This document shows, piece after piece, positions 1 to 9,944 of a DNA stretch of 64,000 nt. The position numbers and the translations under genes were made by a program. The notes beneath the pieces were generated by a model. The model saw only the letters and a list, made by a program, of their open reading frames with translations. It had not been told where the DNA came from and did no database searches. This DNA comes from Escallonia rubra (taxonomy: Eukaryota > Streptophyta > Magnoliopsida > Escalloniales > Escalloniaceae), in assembly GCA_033065855.1 (NCBI GenBank), contig JAVXUO010000655.1:10001-74000 (forward strand), read 5' to 3'. The first letter of the stretch is position 1; the number at the start of each line of letters is the position of its first letter.

Positions 1-735
1 AATGCTGGACGGACTCTTTAAAACCATATGCTTTCCTTCATGTATCAAAAGTTGATGAAGCTTTTATAAGTTTGAAATATGGAAGTTCTTTGAAGTCCTC
101 TATTTCTGTTCCATATGATAAATGCAACAGTCATCCTTCTGCTTTATCTAGAACCAAGTTTGCTATATCAAAATGGGAGCCTTTTAGAACATGCTTTACC
201 AGAGAATGGTTTCTGATTAACAAACACAGTTTTCTTTATATTTTCAGAACATGCCAGGTTAGTTTTGCGTTGCTACTTGATTCTTTTGATGCTTCTAGGT
301 TAGGATTTCATTTACCATATAATCATCTTTACTGATGTGCAGGATAGCAAAATCTGTAATTCTAGGAGAATTTATAGCTATATGTAGTTGACTTGAATAG
401 TTACATCTTGATCAATTTCAACTATATATAGTTTTCGCAGTCACTTGATGGATGCATTCTGGATCTCTACTATTGCATGGAACTCATCATGTCTATGGTG
501 TCTCTTATCAGTTTGATTTTTGCATATGGATACATGTAATACATTCCTTTTACGTATTGTACAGGTTGCCTTTGTCGGATCTGTCACATGCACAATGTTT
601 TTACGAACAAGACAAAATCATATAGATGCGATAAATGGCAACCTGTATCTTTCTTGTTTGTTTTTTAGACCGGTGCAGATGATGTTCAATTGATTTTCTG
701 AGCTACCTATTACAATATTTCAATTACCAGTACTT
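1..735 (+). pseudogene. PDR-type ABCG transporter fragment, copy A
   Basis: This is a captured piece of a pleiotropic-drug-resistance (full-size ABCG) transporter gene, still carrying an intron. Positions 3-257 read open and end at a CAG|GTTAGT donor. They contain [18 protein letters not shown] and [11 protein letters not shown], typical of the segment entering the first membrane domain. An intron follows at 258-564, ending TTGTACAG. A second exon from 565 ([34 protein letters not shown]) matches the PDR membrane region. An in-frame TGA after MMFN replaces a Gly codon that survives in the inverted copy at 8185-8353. No ATPase domain is present here. The piece lies inside a MULE upstream of the transposase, so it is read as transduplicated host DNA. 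It cannot make a transporter. The window starts inside it. Confidence 0.85.
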
Positions 736-767
736 ACATGTTTTTTGTTGAACGCTTGTGTCGGCAG

Positions 768-862
768 GTAACCCAGCAAAGTTCCTGAGAAAGCTAACTG
801 ATGAAAAAATAGCTTTCCTCTCCCAGTCAAGCCACAAATTATATGAGTTTAGCTCAGGTTCA
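768..862 (+). pseudogene. Gamma carbonic anhydrase 3' fragment, copy A
   Basis: Immediately after a GTCGGCAG splice acceptor the sequence reads [20 protein letters not shown]. This is the C-terminal signature of plant mitochondrial gamma-type carbonic anhydrases, subunits of the complex I membrane-arm domain. One extra A then shifts the frame; the inverted copy (8060-8156) keeps [12 protein letters not shown], which continues the family match. The fragment is fused by intron sequence to the PDR piece and runs straight into the start of the FAR1-like gene. It has no left-handed beta-helix domain and no function of its own. A promoter or 5' leader role for the transposase is possible but is inference. 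Confidence 0.78.
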
Positions 863-867
863 ATTAC

Positions 868-3364
868 ATGACTCATAGTAGAAGCACACCAATGGGTTCA
901 CACAGTTTTCAGTTGATTGAGGAAATTGATGCTGTCGAAGGTTTGACTGATTTTGATATTCTTGATACTCATGTCGGTGATGAACCTAGGGTAGATGATG
1001 TTTATGATCTTTCACAATGTGATGACGAGGTTAGAACGCCTAGAGAAAATGAAGGTTATGAAAATTTTGACAATGATAGTCAACCGATAGATGGAAAAAC
1101 ATTTAATACGCTGGAAGCAGCATATGACTTCTACAATCGGTATGCTCTTTTAAATGGTTTCGGTACTCGCAAACACAATGCACATAAGATTAGGGCCACG
1201 GGTGCAATTTTTAGGAGACAATTTGTGTGCAATAAGGAGGGCTTCAAGAAAGTGGATGACAAGAGACCGAATGTGAACGAAAAAAGGCGTAGGGACTTGA
1301 GAACCGGTTGCGAAGCGATGATGCAAGTTACTTTGTCAAAGAAGCTTGGAGTGTGGGTTGTCGACAAGTTTCAAGATGTTCATAACCATCCTCTCACTAC
1401 TACTCCATCAAAGGTAATCAAGCATCGTTCTCACAGTAAGTACCATCGTACAAACGTATGTAAGTCTCTAGTATCTGACCTTAACCATGAGGGCCTGAAA
1501 GCTTCTCAGATTACTAGGGTTGTGAATGTGATGAAGCCCAGCGAAGAAGCTGACGTAACTCCAAGACAATGTTCTAGTATTATACGCATCGAAAGAAAAA
1601 AATAATGTGGGACAAGAATGTTATGGAATTATTAAACATTTTCAAGAGAAGGCCACGTTGGATGACAGTTATTATTTTGCTGTAGATTTAGCTATAGATG
1701 GTTCTCTCAGAAGTGTTTTTTGGGCAGATGGAAGGTCAAGGGCATCATATGCACAGTTTGGTGATGTTATTGTATTTGATGTGACTTACATGACTAAAAA
1801 ATTTAGGATGCCATTTGCTCCATTTGTTGGAGTAAACCACCACCGCCAGTCTATATTGTTTGGAGCTGCATTGTTGGAGGATGAGACAGAGACAACATTT
1901 GTGTGGTTGTTTGAACATTTTTTGCGTTGCATGTTTGAGAGGCCACCAACTGCAATCATCACTGACCAGGATGGAGCAATGAGAAATGCAATTGCAAAAG
2001 TGTTTCCAAATACGCGACATCGTTTTTGTGCATGGCATATTAAGAAGCACGTCATGGAGCATCTACAACCTTTGCGATCCCGTTATGATGACTTTCATGA
2101 AGCCCATAGCAACTGGACAAAAAGTGAGACTGTTGAAGATTTTGAGGCCAGATGGGTGGATTTGAATGACAAGTATGACTTAAAAGAAAATTGGTGGATT
2201 CAAAATATGTACAACATACGTGCACATTGGGCTAAGCCTTTTCTCAAAGATACTTTTTTTGCTGGCATGACCACGAGTGGACGAAGTGAAAGCATACATT
2301 CATTTTTTGATGGGTATGTGAATTCTAATACTATGTTGAATGAGTTTGTTGTGAAATATGACAATGCAGTTTATAATCGAAGGTATGCCGAGGAAGATGA
2401 AGATTTTAAGACAATGAATTCAAGAGCGGTCTTATCATCTGATCATCCAATTGAAGCAAGAGTCGGAGAATGCTATACTCGGAGCGTGTTTGAGATCTTC
2501 AAGAAAGAATGGAATGCTAGTGTTAGTTGTTCGCACATAACATTGAGTAAGGAGACCGACGTCACACGGTACAGGGTGGGTTTGATAACTGTTGATAAGG
2601 AAAAATGGCGAACAGTTCACTATTGTTCGTTAGAAAATATTAACGCTACTTGTTCATGTGCTAAGTTTGAGACGGCGGGAATATTATGCAAGCATATCAT
2701 TTATATATTGAAGAAAAAGAAAATAACTGATCTTCCTGAATATTACATTTTGCCCAGGTGGACAATTCATGCTCGATATAAGGTGGGAGATGTTGGTGAT
2801 CGAATGGACGAGATCGGTAGACATTCAACTGAGAAAGGAGTAAGCTTTTTAACGTTGTGGTCTGTTCGAGCAAAGTTTTCAAAAGCGATAGATAATGGAA
2901 GAAATTGCCCTTCAGAAATACATGAGATTGATGCATGGCTTAGTAGCTTCTTAGAAAAGCAAGCAGCGAGAAACAACGTGGAGAAACTTGTTGGAGACAA
3001 AATGGTTAGTCAAGTTGGTTCAAGTATATGCGTTTCTCAAACGGAAAGTATGCATCAGATTTCTATACGTGACCCTGCTGCCCCTATTAAGACCAAAGGA
3101 CGCCCAAAGGTTGCTACTAGGTTGAAATCTTCTATTGAATTGGCGAAAGAAGAAAAGAAACAAAGAACTTGTGCATATTGTCATGGGAAAGGCCATTACC
3201 GAACTGGTTGTGCTAAGCGAAAGGTATATTTTGAAATCAACTCCACATACTACTTTATTTTTCAATGTAATATTATGTTGTGTGAATCATTTGAGAGATG
3301 TATACTAACTTATAAATGTGCATGATCTCAGAGAGATGAAGGAGAGGGCAATTTTGTTCAATAG
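868..3364 (+). pseudogene. FAR1/FHY3-like MULE transposase, frameshifted
   Basis: The gene encodes an FHY3/FAR1-family protein of Mutator-like origin. The likely native start is the ATG at 892 (MGSHSF) rather than 868, because the inverted copy starts MASHSF there and codons 868-891 derive from captured DNA. In order it shows a FAR1 DNA-binding domain (DFYNRYALLNGFGTRKHNAHK region, about 1114-1420), a MULE transposase domain from about 1750 (FDVTYMTKKFRMPF, then TDQDGAMRNAI), a SWIM zinc finger (CSCAKFETAGILCKH, about 2653-2700) and a CX2CX4HX4C knuckle (CAYCHGKGHYRTGC, about 3170-3211). The first frame stops at TAA 1603-1605 and the rest continues from 1607 in another frame, so a single base was probably lost in the A run at 1596-1602. 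A 108-bp intron (3224-3331) leads to a last exon ending TAG at 3362-3364. It is either a recently broken autonomous MULE gene or a FRS-like relative. Confidence 0.85.
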
Positions 3365-4016
3365 CTGCAGATTTGCGTAAGATTTGATTTAACGTTATTA
3401 TATTCTGACGTTGTTCTTCCACTCTTCCTGCTTCTTTGTTGACATAACTGATTACTCTTGTTTGTATGTAGGACCATTGCAAGAAAGGAGTTTGATTACA
3501 TTATGAATAGGCGTTGTAGACATGCAAAGGCAATTGCCAGGGAATTATGTGGAGAGACCAAGTTTAGTTTTGGACTATTCATTGTTTTTTACTTTCTTGA
3601 TTATGGATATTTGTTGTTTATTAAGAGTTGATGATTTGTTGAATCAAGAGTGTCAAGGATTAACTCTACACTAATTGGGGTTTTCTTAGCGTACAGATTT
3701 ACACAGTGTCTTGTTATTCAATATGGTTGCAGACATCTTTATCAAAAACATGTCCTAATTTTGACATTTTGGAGATTTGTTCAATACAATTTCAATTCGG
3801 ATTTGCAAGGTCTATTCGTATCAATTATGTCTATTTTATAAGATTCACATTTTGGCACCTTCCTTTTTTTTTATCTTTTTATGAATACCGTTGCGTTTTA
3901 TTTGGTAAAATCTGTAATCCTGCTCATTACACTATAAGTAGAACTCACTCGTTCAAACTTCAAACAACAAACTATTATTGCAATAGAAACAAAATTTTAT
4001 ACAACATTTAAAGAAG
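3365..4016. other. MULE interior, no gene seen
   Basis: AT-rich sequence after the FAR1-like stop. A plausible acceptor (TTTGTATGTAG) at about 3471 precedes a short purine-rich stretch that may be a 3'-untranslated exon of the transposase. Two overlapping short open frames at 3650-4011 have no recognisable features and look like chance. Confidence 0.4.
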
Positions 4017-4541
4017 TTATTGCAAAATTTCGCTGTTAACATGGTCTGAAACTTCTTTAAATGACGTTACTGCTTGAACAAATGCAAGTTCAGCTTTGTC
4101 CAATTCTTTTCTTGCAAGTCTATTTCGACCCAATTCATTGCAAACCCATCCTTTCTTTTTAGCCACAGATTGCAGTTCCAAGGAACAAGTAGGCTGCCTG
4201 CCCAATGCTGTTCTATCTTCTTCGTAACAGCTTAACGTAGTTGAGAGATTCAAATCAGCATCTTCAGTCATAGAACCCCGAAGGTACTTGAATATACCAC
4301 CACTTTTTGCCTTCACTTCTCTCGGAGCAGTTACAGCAACTGTGAATTCTGGATTATGCATTTCCATAGGACACTCAACTCTTAGGCTAGCTGCCCAGGA
4401 CTTTTTGCCAGCATCAGTCCTTTTACCAAAAGTTTCTTCTAGGGGGTCAATTGTATTGTGCTTCAGGTATGCAAGTTCAGAGCTGGTTCCATCTTCCCCT
4501 TTCTGATGAACATGAAGCTCTTCAGGGTTTGCAAATTGCAT
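4017..4541 (-). pseudogene. EDRF1-like (erythroid differentiation-related factor) gene fragment
   Basis: A 174-codon open frame contains GGIFKYLRGS, LSCYEEDRTALG, LQSVAKKKGWVCNELGRNRL and KELDKAELAFVQAV. I recognise these as the TPR-like region of plant EDRF1-like proteins, whose role in plants is poorly known. The match ends after SDHVN and is followed at once by a stop, so the 3' part of the gene is missing. The 5' part is also missing. The frame is uninterrupted although native genes have introns, so it may come from one long exon or from spliced RNA. It lies antisense to the transposase inside the MULE and is read as captured host sequence. I am less sure of the family name than of its conserved-gene origin. 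Confidence 0.6.
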
Positions 4542-4766
4542 AGGGGAAATGCCTTTGGCATATGTGTTACCGTCAATTTTATAAAAATTGACGGAAACCT
4601 TGCCACATCATTTTAGAATGTAGCGCTTTGATGTTGCAATTCACATGTTTTTACGTTTCAATTGCAATTCCCTTAAAGCAAAAACACTAATCATCAGCTC
4701 AGAATCGGGTTGGATATGCATAATTACATAAAACCAGAGATAGACGCAGTATCACAAAAAGCATAC

Positions 4767-4894
4767 CTGCTGGCGAGCAATGTAATCGCATTGATCGAAG
4801 CAATGGACTGTAAGAGCTCGGGAAGTGCTAACAGCTTCGCCACCTCCCGAATCGCCGCCTCCTTAGCTTCGACACTGAGATCTTCAACCATCAT
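4767..4894 (-). pseudogene. Exocyst SEC6 first-exon fragment
   Basis: On the minus strand an ATGATG start at 4894 opens MMVEDLSVEAKEAAIREVAK and continues LLALPELLQSIASI. This is the N-terminus of plant exocyst subunit SEC6, the vesicle-tethering complex at the plasma membrane. After SIASI one base is missing relative to the expected reading, so the last codons are out of frame. The bases nevertheless still spell the native exon end (ending CAGCAG) followed by an intact GTATGC donor at 4766-4761. The fragment therefore came from genomic DNA. It sits between the EDRF1-like piece and the MULE terminal repeat and cannot encode exocyst protein. Confidence 0.72.
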
Positions 4895-4959
4895 CTTGTA
4901 TAAAGTTATAATCTACTCCAAGAAATCAATCTACTATGCAGAACTGGAAACTTGAGCAC

Positions 4960-5506
4960 CATGATTTGGAGGAAATGGCAGTGTTGTGGCGGTGATAGGT
5001 TTGACTGATTGTGGCTTTCATCTGTGGTGTTGGCGATGTACTGTCGCGGCAGGAGGATGGGTGTTGGTGGGAGTGATGTTGGCCGGTGCAGGACGGTTGA
5101 CGGTAGCCGGCGAAGGAAGGTTGCGATAGGAATGGCTATTTACGGCGGCGCCGACGGAAGGTTGGTGGCCTACGGTGGAAGGTTGGGGCGTTGATGGCGG
5201 TTAGCCTGTTACGGTTGCGGCAGGATAATGGGGCGTGATGTTGGCTGGTGCAGGAAGGTTGACGCCGACACAGGAAGGTTGTGGCGCCTTTGATGGTGGC
5301 TGCGGTTGGTAGGGCCTGCGGGCTGCAACAGAAAACGGGGAGGAGATGAGAGGAAACAGGGGGAAGGGAGAGAGAAACAACGGGACAGAAAAACAGGAAA
5401 AAAAAAAAGCACAATACTGAGCTCTTTTTTTTTTTAACGAAACTACGTAGTTTTTACTGCTAGCCTCACGCAAGTTGCATGAGGCTAGCCTTATATTCGT
5501 TTTTCC

Positions 5507-5508
<2 letters not shown>
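4960..5508. repeat. MULE right terminal inverted repeat
   Basis: This GC-rich block (tandem GTTGGTGG-type sequence, then GAGGAGATGAGAGGAAACAG, GAGCTCTTTTTT and the end GAGGCTAGCCTTATATTCG) recurs in the same orientation at 9145-9823. There it caps the inverted copy of the PDR, gamma-CA and FAR1 block. A terminal repeat shared by the right end of one copy and the left end of an inverted copy must be a long terminal inverted repeat, about 550 bp here. The outermost stretch includes an imperfect palindrome around GCTAGCCTCACGC / GTGAGGCTAGC, and (TA)n follows directly. Confidence 0.7.

Positions 5509-5546
<38 letters not shown>
5509..5546. repeat. (TA)n microsatellite
   Basis: A pure TA tract lies between the MULE end and the first bases (GGGAGCTGATCC) of the next element. 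It belongs to a TA-rich zone recurring at 6796-7331, 9824-9846, 9949-10230 and 11919-12093. Confidence 0.9.
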
Positions 5547-5547
<1 letters not shown>

Positions 5548-6391
5548 GGAGCTGATCCGTTGAGAGCGTTAGCAAAATAGGAGAAGTTGCTAGCGCGATC
5601 TGGCCATCCATCCCGAAAGATGGACGGCCCAGATTTTTTTTTTTGCGTTTTTTTTAGTACGTCCGCTACATTATGTAGCGGACAATTTTTTGACAAAAAT
5701 ACCCTTTGTGCCCATCCGCTACATTATGTAGCGGACAAAGCCCGTACTTTTTTTCTGACCCTTTCTCTGATTAATTTTCTGACCATTTCTCTCTCTTTTG
5801 TCTGATTAATTGTCCGCTACATAATGTAGCGGACAATTTTCTGACCCTTTCTCTCTCCTCTCTCCTGACATGTTTAATTGTTGTCTCTCTCTCTCTCATT
5901 AATGTCTGACTCTTTCTCTCTCATCTCCCCTCCCTTCTTCTTCTTCTTCTCCTCTCTCTCTCCCATGTCCATCCTCCTTGCAGACAACAGCCCACATCAC
6001 GATCGAGCTCTACTCCGGCGTCGCCGCAGCAGAGGCGTTCGCCTCTTCCCCAAGCTCCGACCACCACAACCAACGCACCCACGAAGACGCGCCCCCGCCA
6101 CGCGCCCGCTTCATGTGCAGCTCCGCCCTCGCGACGAGGATGCCGCCATTGCCGTCAGAGAAGAGCTCGTGGCAGAAGAATGATCCTCCAGATCTGCCGG
6201 CTTAACTTCTTTCTCTCTCTCTCTCTCTCCATAATGCTCCGGTACTCCTACTGCCCAAAAAAGCCAACCTTCAGTTCATCGTCGATGAACTGGATTTTTA
6301 TGCTGATCTGGAAATTTTGCCCACGTTTGTCAAAATTAAGATGAGGAAAGAGTAGAAATCGGTTGCCGCTCGATCAAAACAATGATCTACA

Positions 6392-6427
<36 letters not shown>

Positions 6428-6793
6428 TCAGAAAGTTAATTAGAGAAAGGAGAGAGAGAAAGAGAAAAAATGATGAGAGAGAGGAGAGAGAAAGGAAACC
6501 GTCAGAACATTAAATGAGGAAAAGAAAGAGAAAGAGAAAAAATACGTCCGCTACATAATGTAGCGGACGGATTTAAAAAAAAGTCAGAACAGTAGTGCCT
6601 CGATAGTCCGCTACATAATGTAGCGGATGGGCACAGAGGATATTTTTGTCAAAAAATTGTCTGCTACATTATGTAGCGGACAGACTTAAAAAAACGCAAA
6701 AAAAAAGATCTGGGCCGTCCATCTTTCGGGATGGACGGCCAGATCGCGCTTGCAACTTCTCTTATTTTGCTAACGCTCTCAACGGATCAGCTC

Positions 6794-6795
<2 letters not shown>
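5547..6795. mobile_element. TIR element flanked by (TA)n, with subterminal palindromes
   Basis: The ends are inverted repeats: GGGAGCTGATCCGTTGAGAG from 5547, and the reverse complement ending at 6795. Similarity extends about 150 bp inward. Both flanks are (TA)n, recalling the rice Micron family described as targeting (TA)n. Each subterminal arm carries three copies of a 23-bp palindrome with arm GTCCGCTACAT (5661, 5714, 5812; 6546, 6606, 6659). The interior holds CT- and GA-rich microsatellites and a GC-rich segment at 5966-6205 with short open frames that I cannot assign; it may be captured coding DNA. No transposase is present, so the element is non-autonomous. Its superfamily is not certain, since a target duplication cannot be read within a TA array. 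Confidence 0.75.
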
Positions 6796-6891
<96 letters not shown>

Positions 6892-7157
6892 ATGTATATA
6901 TATATGTATATATATACATACATAGATATGTATGTATATATATATATGTATACATATATGTATATATGTATGTATATACATATATGTATATATGTATATA
7001 TATATGTATGTATATACATATATGTATATATGTATATATACATAGATATATACATGTATATATATATATGTATGTATATATATATATATACATATATACA
7101 TAGATATATACATAGATATATATATACATATATACATAGATATATATATATATATCT

Positions 7158-7196
<39 letters not shown>

Positions 7197-7258
7197 TATC
7201 TAGATATATACATATATATATATATCTATGTATATATATATATATATCTATGTATACG

Positions 7259-7331
<73 letters not shown>
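6796..7331. repeat. Long (TA)n-rich array
   Basis: A 536-bp array of TA with interspersed TG, CA and TAGATA variants. All open frames in it are repeats of Tyr-Ile and are not genes. It separates the complete element at 5547-6795 from a broken element end at 7332. Confidence 0.92.
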
Positions 7332-7333
<2 letters not shown>

Positions 7334-7404
7334 GAGCTGATCCATTGACAGCGCTGGCAAAATAGGACATCTTGCTAGCGCGATCTGGCCGTCCATCTTG
7401 CTAG
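7332..7404. mobile_element. Broken end of the 5547-type element
   Basis: GGGAGCTGATCCATTGACAG and the next 50 bp match the terminus of the element at 5547. The sequence then stops at GGCCGTCCATC and joins FAR1-like sequence at 7405. No matching right end is present, so this is a truncated end, and the junction coincides with the loss of the rest of the inverted MULE copy. Confidence 0.7.
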
Positions 7405-8044
7405 TAATCTGAGAAGCTTTCAGGCCCTCATGGTTAAGGTCAGACACTAGAGACTTACATACGTTTGTACGATGGTACTTACTATGAGAACGATGCTTGA
7501 TTACCTTTGATGGAGTAGTAGTGAGAGGATGGTTATGAACATCTTGAAACTTGTCGACAACCCACACTCCAAGCTTCTTTGACAAAGTAACTTGCATCAT
7601 CGCTTCGCAACCGGTTCTCAAGTCCCTACGCCTTTTTTCGTTCACATTCGGTCTCTTGTCATCCACTTTCTTGAAGCCTTCCTTATTGCACACGAATTGC
7701 CTTCTAAAAATTGCACCTGTGGCCCTAATCTTATGCGCATTATGTTTGCGAGTACCAAAACCATTTAAAAGAGCATACTGATTGTAGAAGTCATATGCTG
7801 CTTCTAGCGTATCAAATGTTTTTCCATCTATCGGTTGACTATCATTGTCAAAAATTTCATAACCCTCATTCTCTCTAGGCGTTCTAACCTCGTCATCACA
7901 TTGCGAAAGATCATAAATATCATCTACCCTAGGTTCATCAGGGACATGAGTATTAGGAATATCAAAATCAGTCAAACCTTCGGCCACATCAATTTCCTCA
8001 ATCGACTGAAAACTGTGTGAAGCCATTAATTGGTGTGCTTCCAC
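7405..8044 (-). pseudogene. FAR1-domain fragment, inverted copy B
   Basis: This is the reverse complement of the 5' part of the FAR1-like gene at 868-1515, with position p in the first copy corresponding roughly to 8920 minus p. It keeps the start region (MASHSF at about 8026) and the complete FAR1 DNA-binding domain, open through KASQIT. It is cut at 7405 by the broken TIR element, so the MULE catalytic, SWIM and knuckle domains are absent. The frame then runs on into (TA)n-encoded Tyr-Ile residues. If expressed it would be a DNA-binding-only peptide; no promoter evidence supports that. Confidence 0.82.
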
Positions 8045-8059
8045 TATGAGTCATGTAAT

Positions 8060-8156
8060 TGAACCTGTACTAAGCTGATATAATTTGTGGCTGACTGGGA
8101 GAGGAAAGCTATTTCTTCATCAGTTAGCTTTCTCAGGAACTTTGCTGGGTTACTAC
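8060..8156 (-). pseudogene. Gamma carbonic anhydrase 3' fragment, copy B
   Basis: The minus strand reads [20 protein letters not shown] followed by [11 protein letters not shown], a longer in-frame match to the gamma carbonic anhydrase C-terminus than the first copy gives. The splice acceptor seen in the first copy (GGCAG|G) has become GGTAG with one base lost. The piece abuts the FAR1-like start exactly as at 768-868, so the fusion predates the duplication. Confidence 0.78.
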
Positions 8157-9144
8157 CGACACCTGCGTTCAACAAAAAACGTGTAAGTACTGGTAATTGA
8201 AATATTGTAATAGGTAGCTCAGAAAATCCATTGAACATCATATGCACCAGTCCAAAAAACAAACAAGAAAGATACAGGTTGCCATTTATCGCATCTATAT
8301 GATTTTGTCTTGTTCGTAAAACCATTGTGCATGTGACAGATCCGACAAAGGCAACCTGTACAATACGTAAAAGGAATGTATTACATGTATCCATATGCAA
8401 AAATCAAACTGATAAGAGACACCATAGACATGATGAGTTCCATGCAATAGTAGAGATCCAAAATGCATCCATCAAGTGACTGCGAAAACTATATATAGTT
8501 GAAATTGATCAAGATGTAACTATTCAAGTCAACTACATATAGCTATAAATTCTCCTAGAATTACAGATTTTGCTATCCTGCACATCAGTAAAGATGATTA
8601 TATGGTAAATGAAATCCTAACCTAGAAGCATCAAAAGAATCAAGTAGCAACGTAAAACTAACCTGGCATGTTCTGAAAATATAAAGAAAACTGTGTTTGT
8701 TAATCAGAAACCATTCTCTGGTAAAGCATGTTCTAAAAGGCTCCCATTTTGATATAGCAAACTTGGTTCTAGATAAAGCAGAAGGATGACTGTTGCATTT
8801 ATCATATGGAACAGAAATAGAGGACTTCAAAGAACTTCCATATTTCGAATTTATAAAAGCTTCATCAACTTTTGATACATGAAGGAAAGCATATGGTTTT
8901 AAAGAGTCCGTCCAGCATTGTGCTTGATCCTTTTTTGATATAACCTAGAAACATAACGAGTTGGGCCTTGCCTGGTCAATTTAAATGAGGAAGAGATAGA
9001 AAGCTCATCAAATGATAAAAACCTCTTGAAGAAAATCTGCAACAGGGGAAGCCGAAAATCTAACGACTCAAAGAACTCCACAACTTTCGCTCGGGGTCCT
9101 TGATACACCATGTACCCATCAGATAATAACAACTTAGCTTGATT
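8157..9144 (-). pseudogene. PDR-type ABCG transporter fragment, copy B
   Basis: The minus strand preserves more of the captured transporter than the window keeps of copy A. From about 9132 it reads [20 protein letters not shown], the conserved segment after the nucleotide-binding fold. VADFLQEV follows in another frame after a short deletion, then an intron. The next exon (about 8940-8663) contains [17 protein letters not shown] and [13 protein letters not shown], and the last (about 8353-8185) contains [20 protein letters not shown]. Exon-intron order is that of a genomic PDR gene. It lies between the gamma-CA piece and the MULE terminal repeat. It is non-functional because the nucleotide-binding domain and most membrane spans are missing and there is a frame break. 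Confidence 0.85.
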
Positions 9145-9823
9145 CTACGCGTACCTTACACGGTGGGTTGCTCGTGGGGAGTGGAAACTGTGGAGGCAGT
9201 GGGCGGTAGAGAATGTTTGCTGCAAGAATGGATATATATGATGGCCGGAGATGGAAGGTTGTTGGTCTACGGCGACCGGCGATGGAAGATGGGTGGCTGC
9301 GGTGGGAGGAGACGAGAGGGAAACTGTGGCGTTAGTCTGTGGTGTTGGTGGTGCACTGTCGCGGCAGGAGATGGGTGTTGGTGGGCGTGATGTTGGCCTG
9401 GGCAGGAAGGTTGACGCAGGCGCATGAAGGTTGCAGAGGCTTTGATGGTGGCTGCGGTTGGTAGGGCCTGCGACAGAGAAAACAGGGAGGAGACGAGAGG
9501 GAAACTGTGGCGTTGGTCTGTGGTGTTGGTGGCGCACTGTCGCGACAGGAGGATGGGTGTTGGTGGGCGTGATGTTGGCTGGTGCAGGAAGGTTGTGGCG
9601 CCTTTGATGGTGGCTGCGGTTGGTAGGGCCTGCGGGCTGCAATAGAAAATGGGGAGGAGATGAGAGGAAACAGGGGGAAGGGAGAGAGAAATCGGGACAA
9701 AAAAACAGGAGAAAAAAAAAGCATAATACTGAGCTCTTTTTTTTTTAACGAAACGACATAGGTTTTGCCGCGAGCCTCAGGCAACTGGCGTGAGGCTAGC
9801 CTTATATTCGCTTTCCCCATATA
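9145..9823. repeat. MULE terminal inverted repeat of the inverted copy
   Basis: This matches 4960-5508 in the same orientation and ends GAGGCTAGCCTTATATTCGC next to (TA)n. It contains an internal tandem duplication: the segment beginning GGAGGAGACGAGAGGGAAAC near 9304 is repeated near 9486, making this copy about 130 bp longer than the other. Long open frames across it on both strands are low-complexity and are not considered coding. Confidence 0.72.
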
Positions 9824-9846
9824 TATATATATATATATATATATAT
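9824..9846. repeat. (TA)n microsatellite
   Basis: A pure TA tract between the MULE end and the 102-bp element. Confidence 0.9.
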
Positions 9847-9944
9847 GGGAGCTGATCCGTTGCTAGCGCTAGCACCGTCCGCTATATAATGTAGCGGACG
9901 GCAAAACAGCGCTAGCAACGTGCTAGCGCTAGCAATGGATCACG

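Noticed and set aside
1..5508. Helitron as the carrier of the multiple gene fragments
   Set aside because: A long terminal inverted repeat and a MULE-type transposase are present, and no CTRR end with a 3' hairpin or Rep/helicase motif was seen.
5009..5611. Open frames in the GC-rich MULE terminal repeat
   Set aside because: Low-complexity composition keeps several frames open at once, no motif is visible, and the block is a terminal inverted repeat.
6646..7213. Long open frames of Tyr-Ile repeats on both strands
   Set aside because: They are translations of (TA)n microsatellite; the same applies to frames at 9920-10287, 11811-12295 and 34176-34559.
9145..9820. 165-codon and 162-codon Pro/Ser/Thr-rich minus frames
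   Set aside because: Products of the duplicated terminal repeat, open by composition only.
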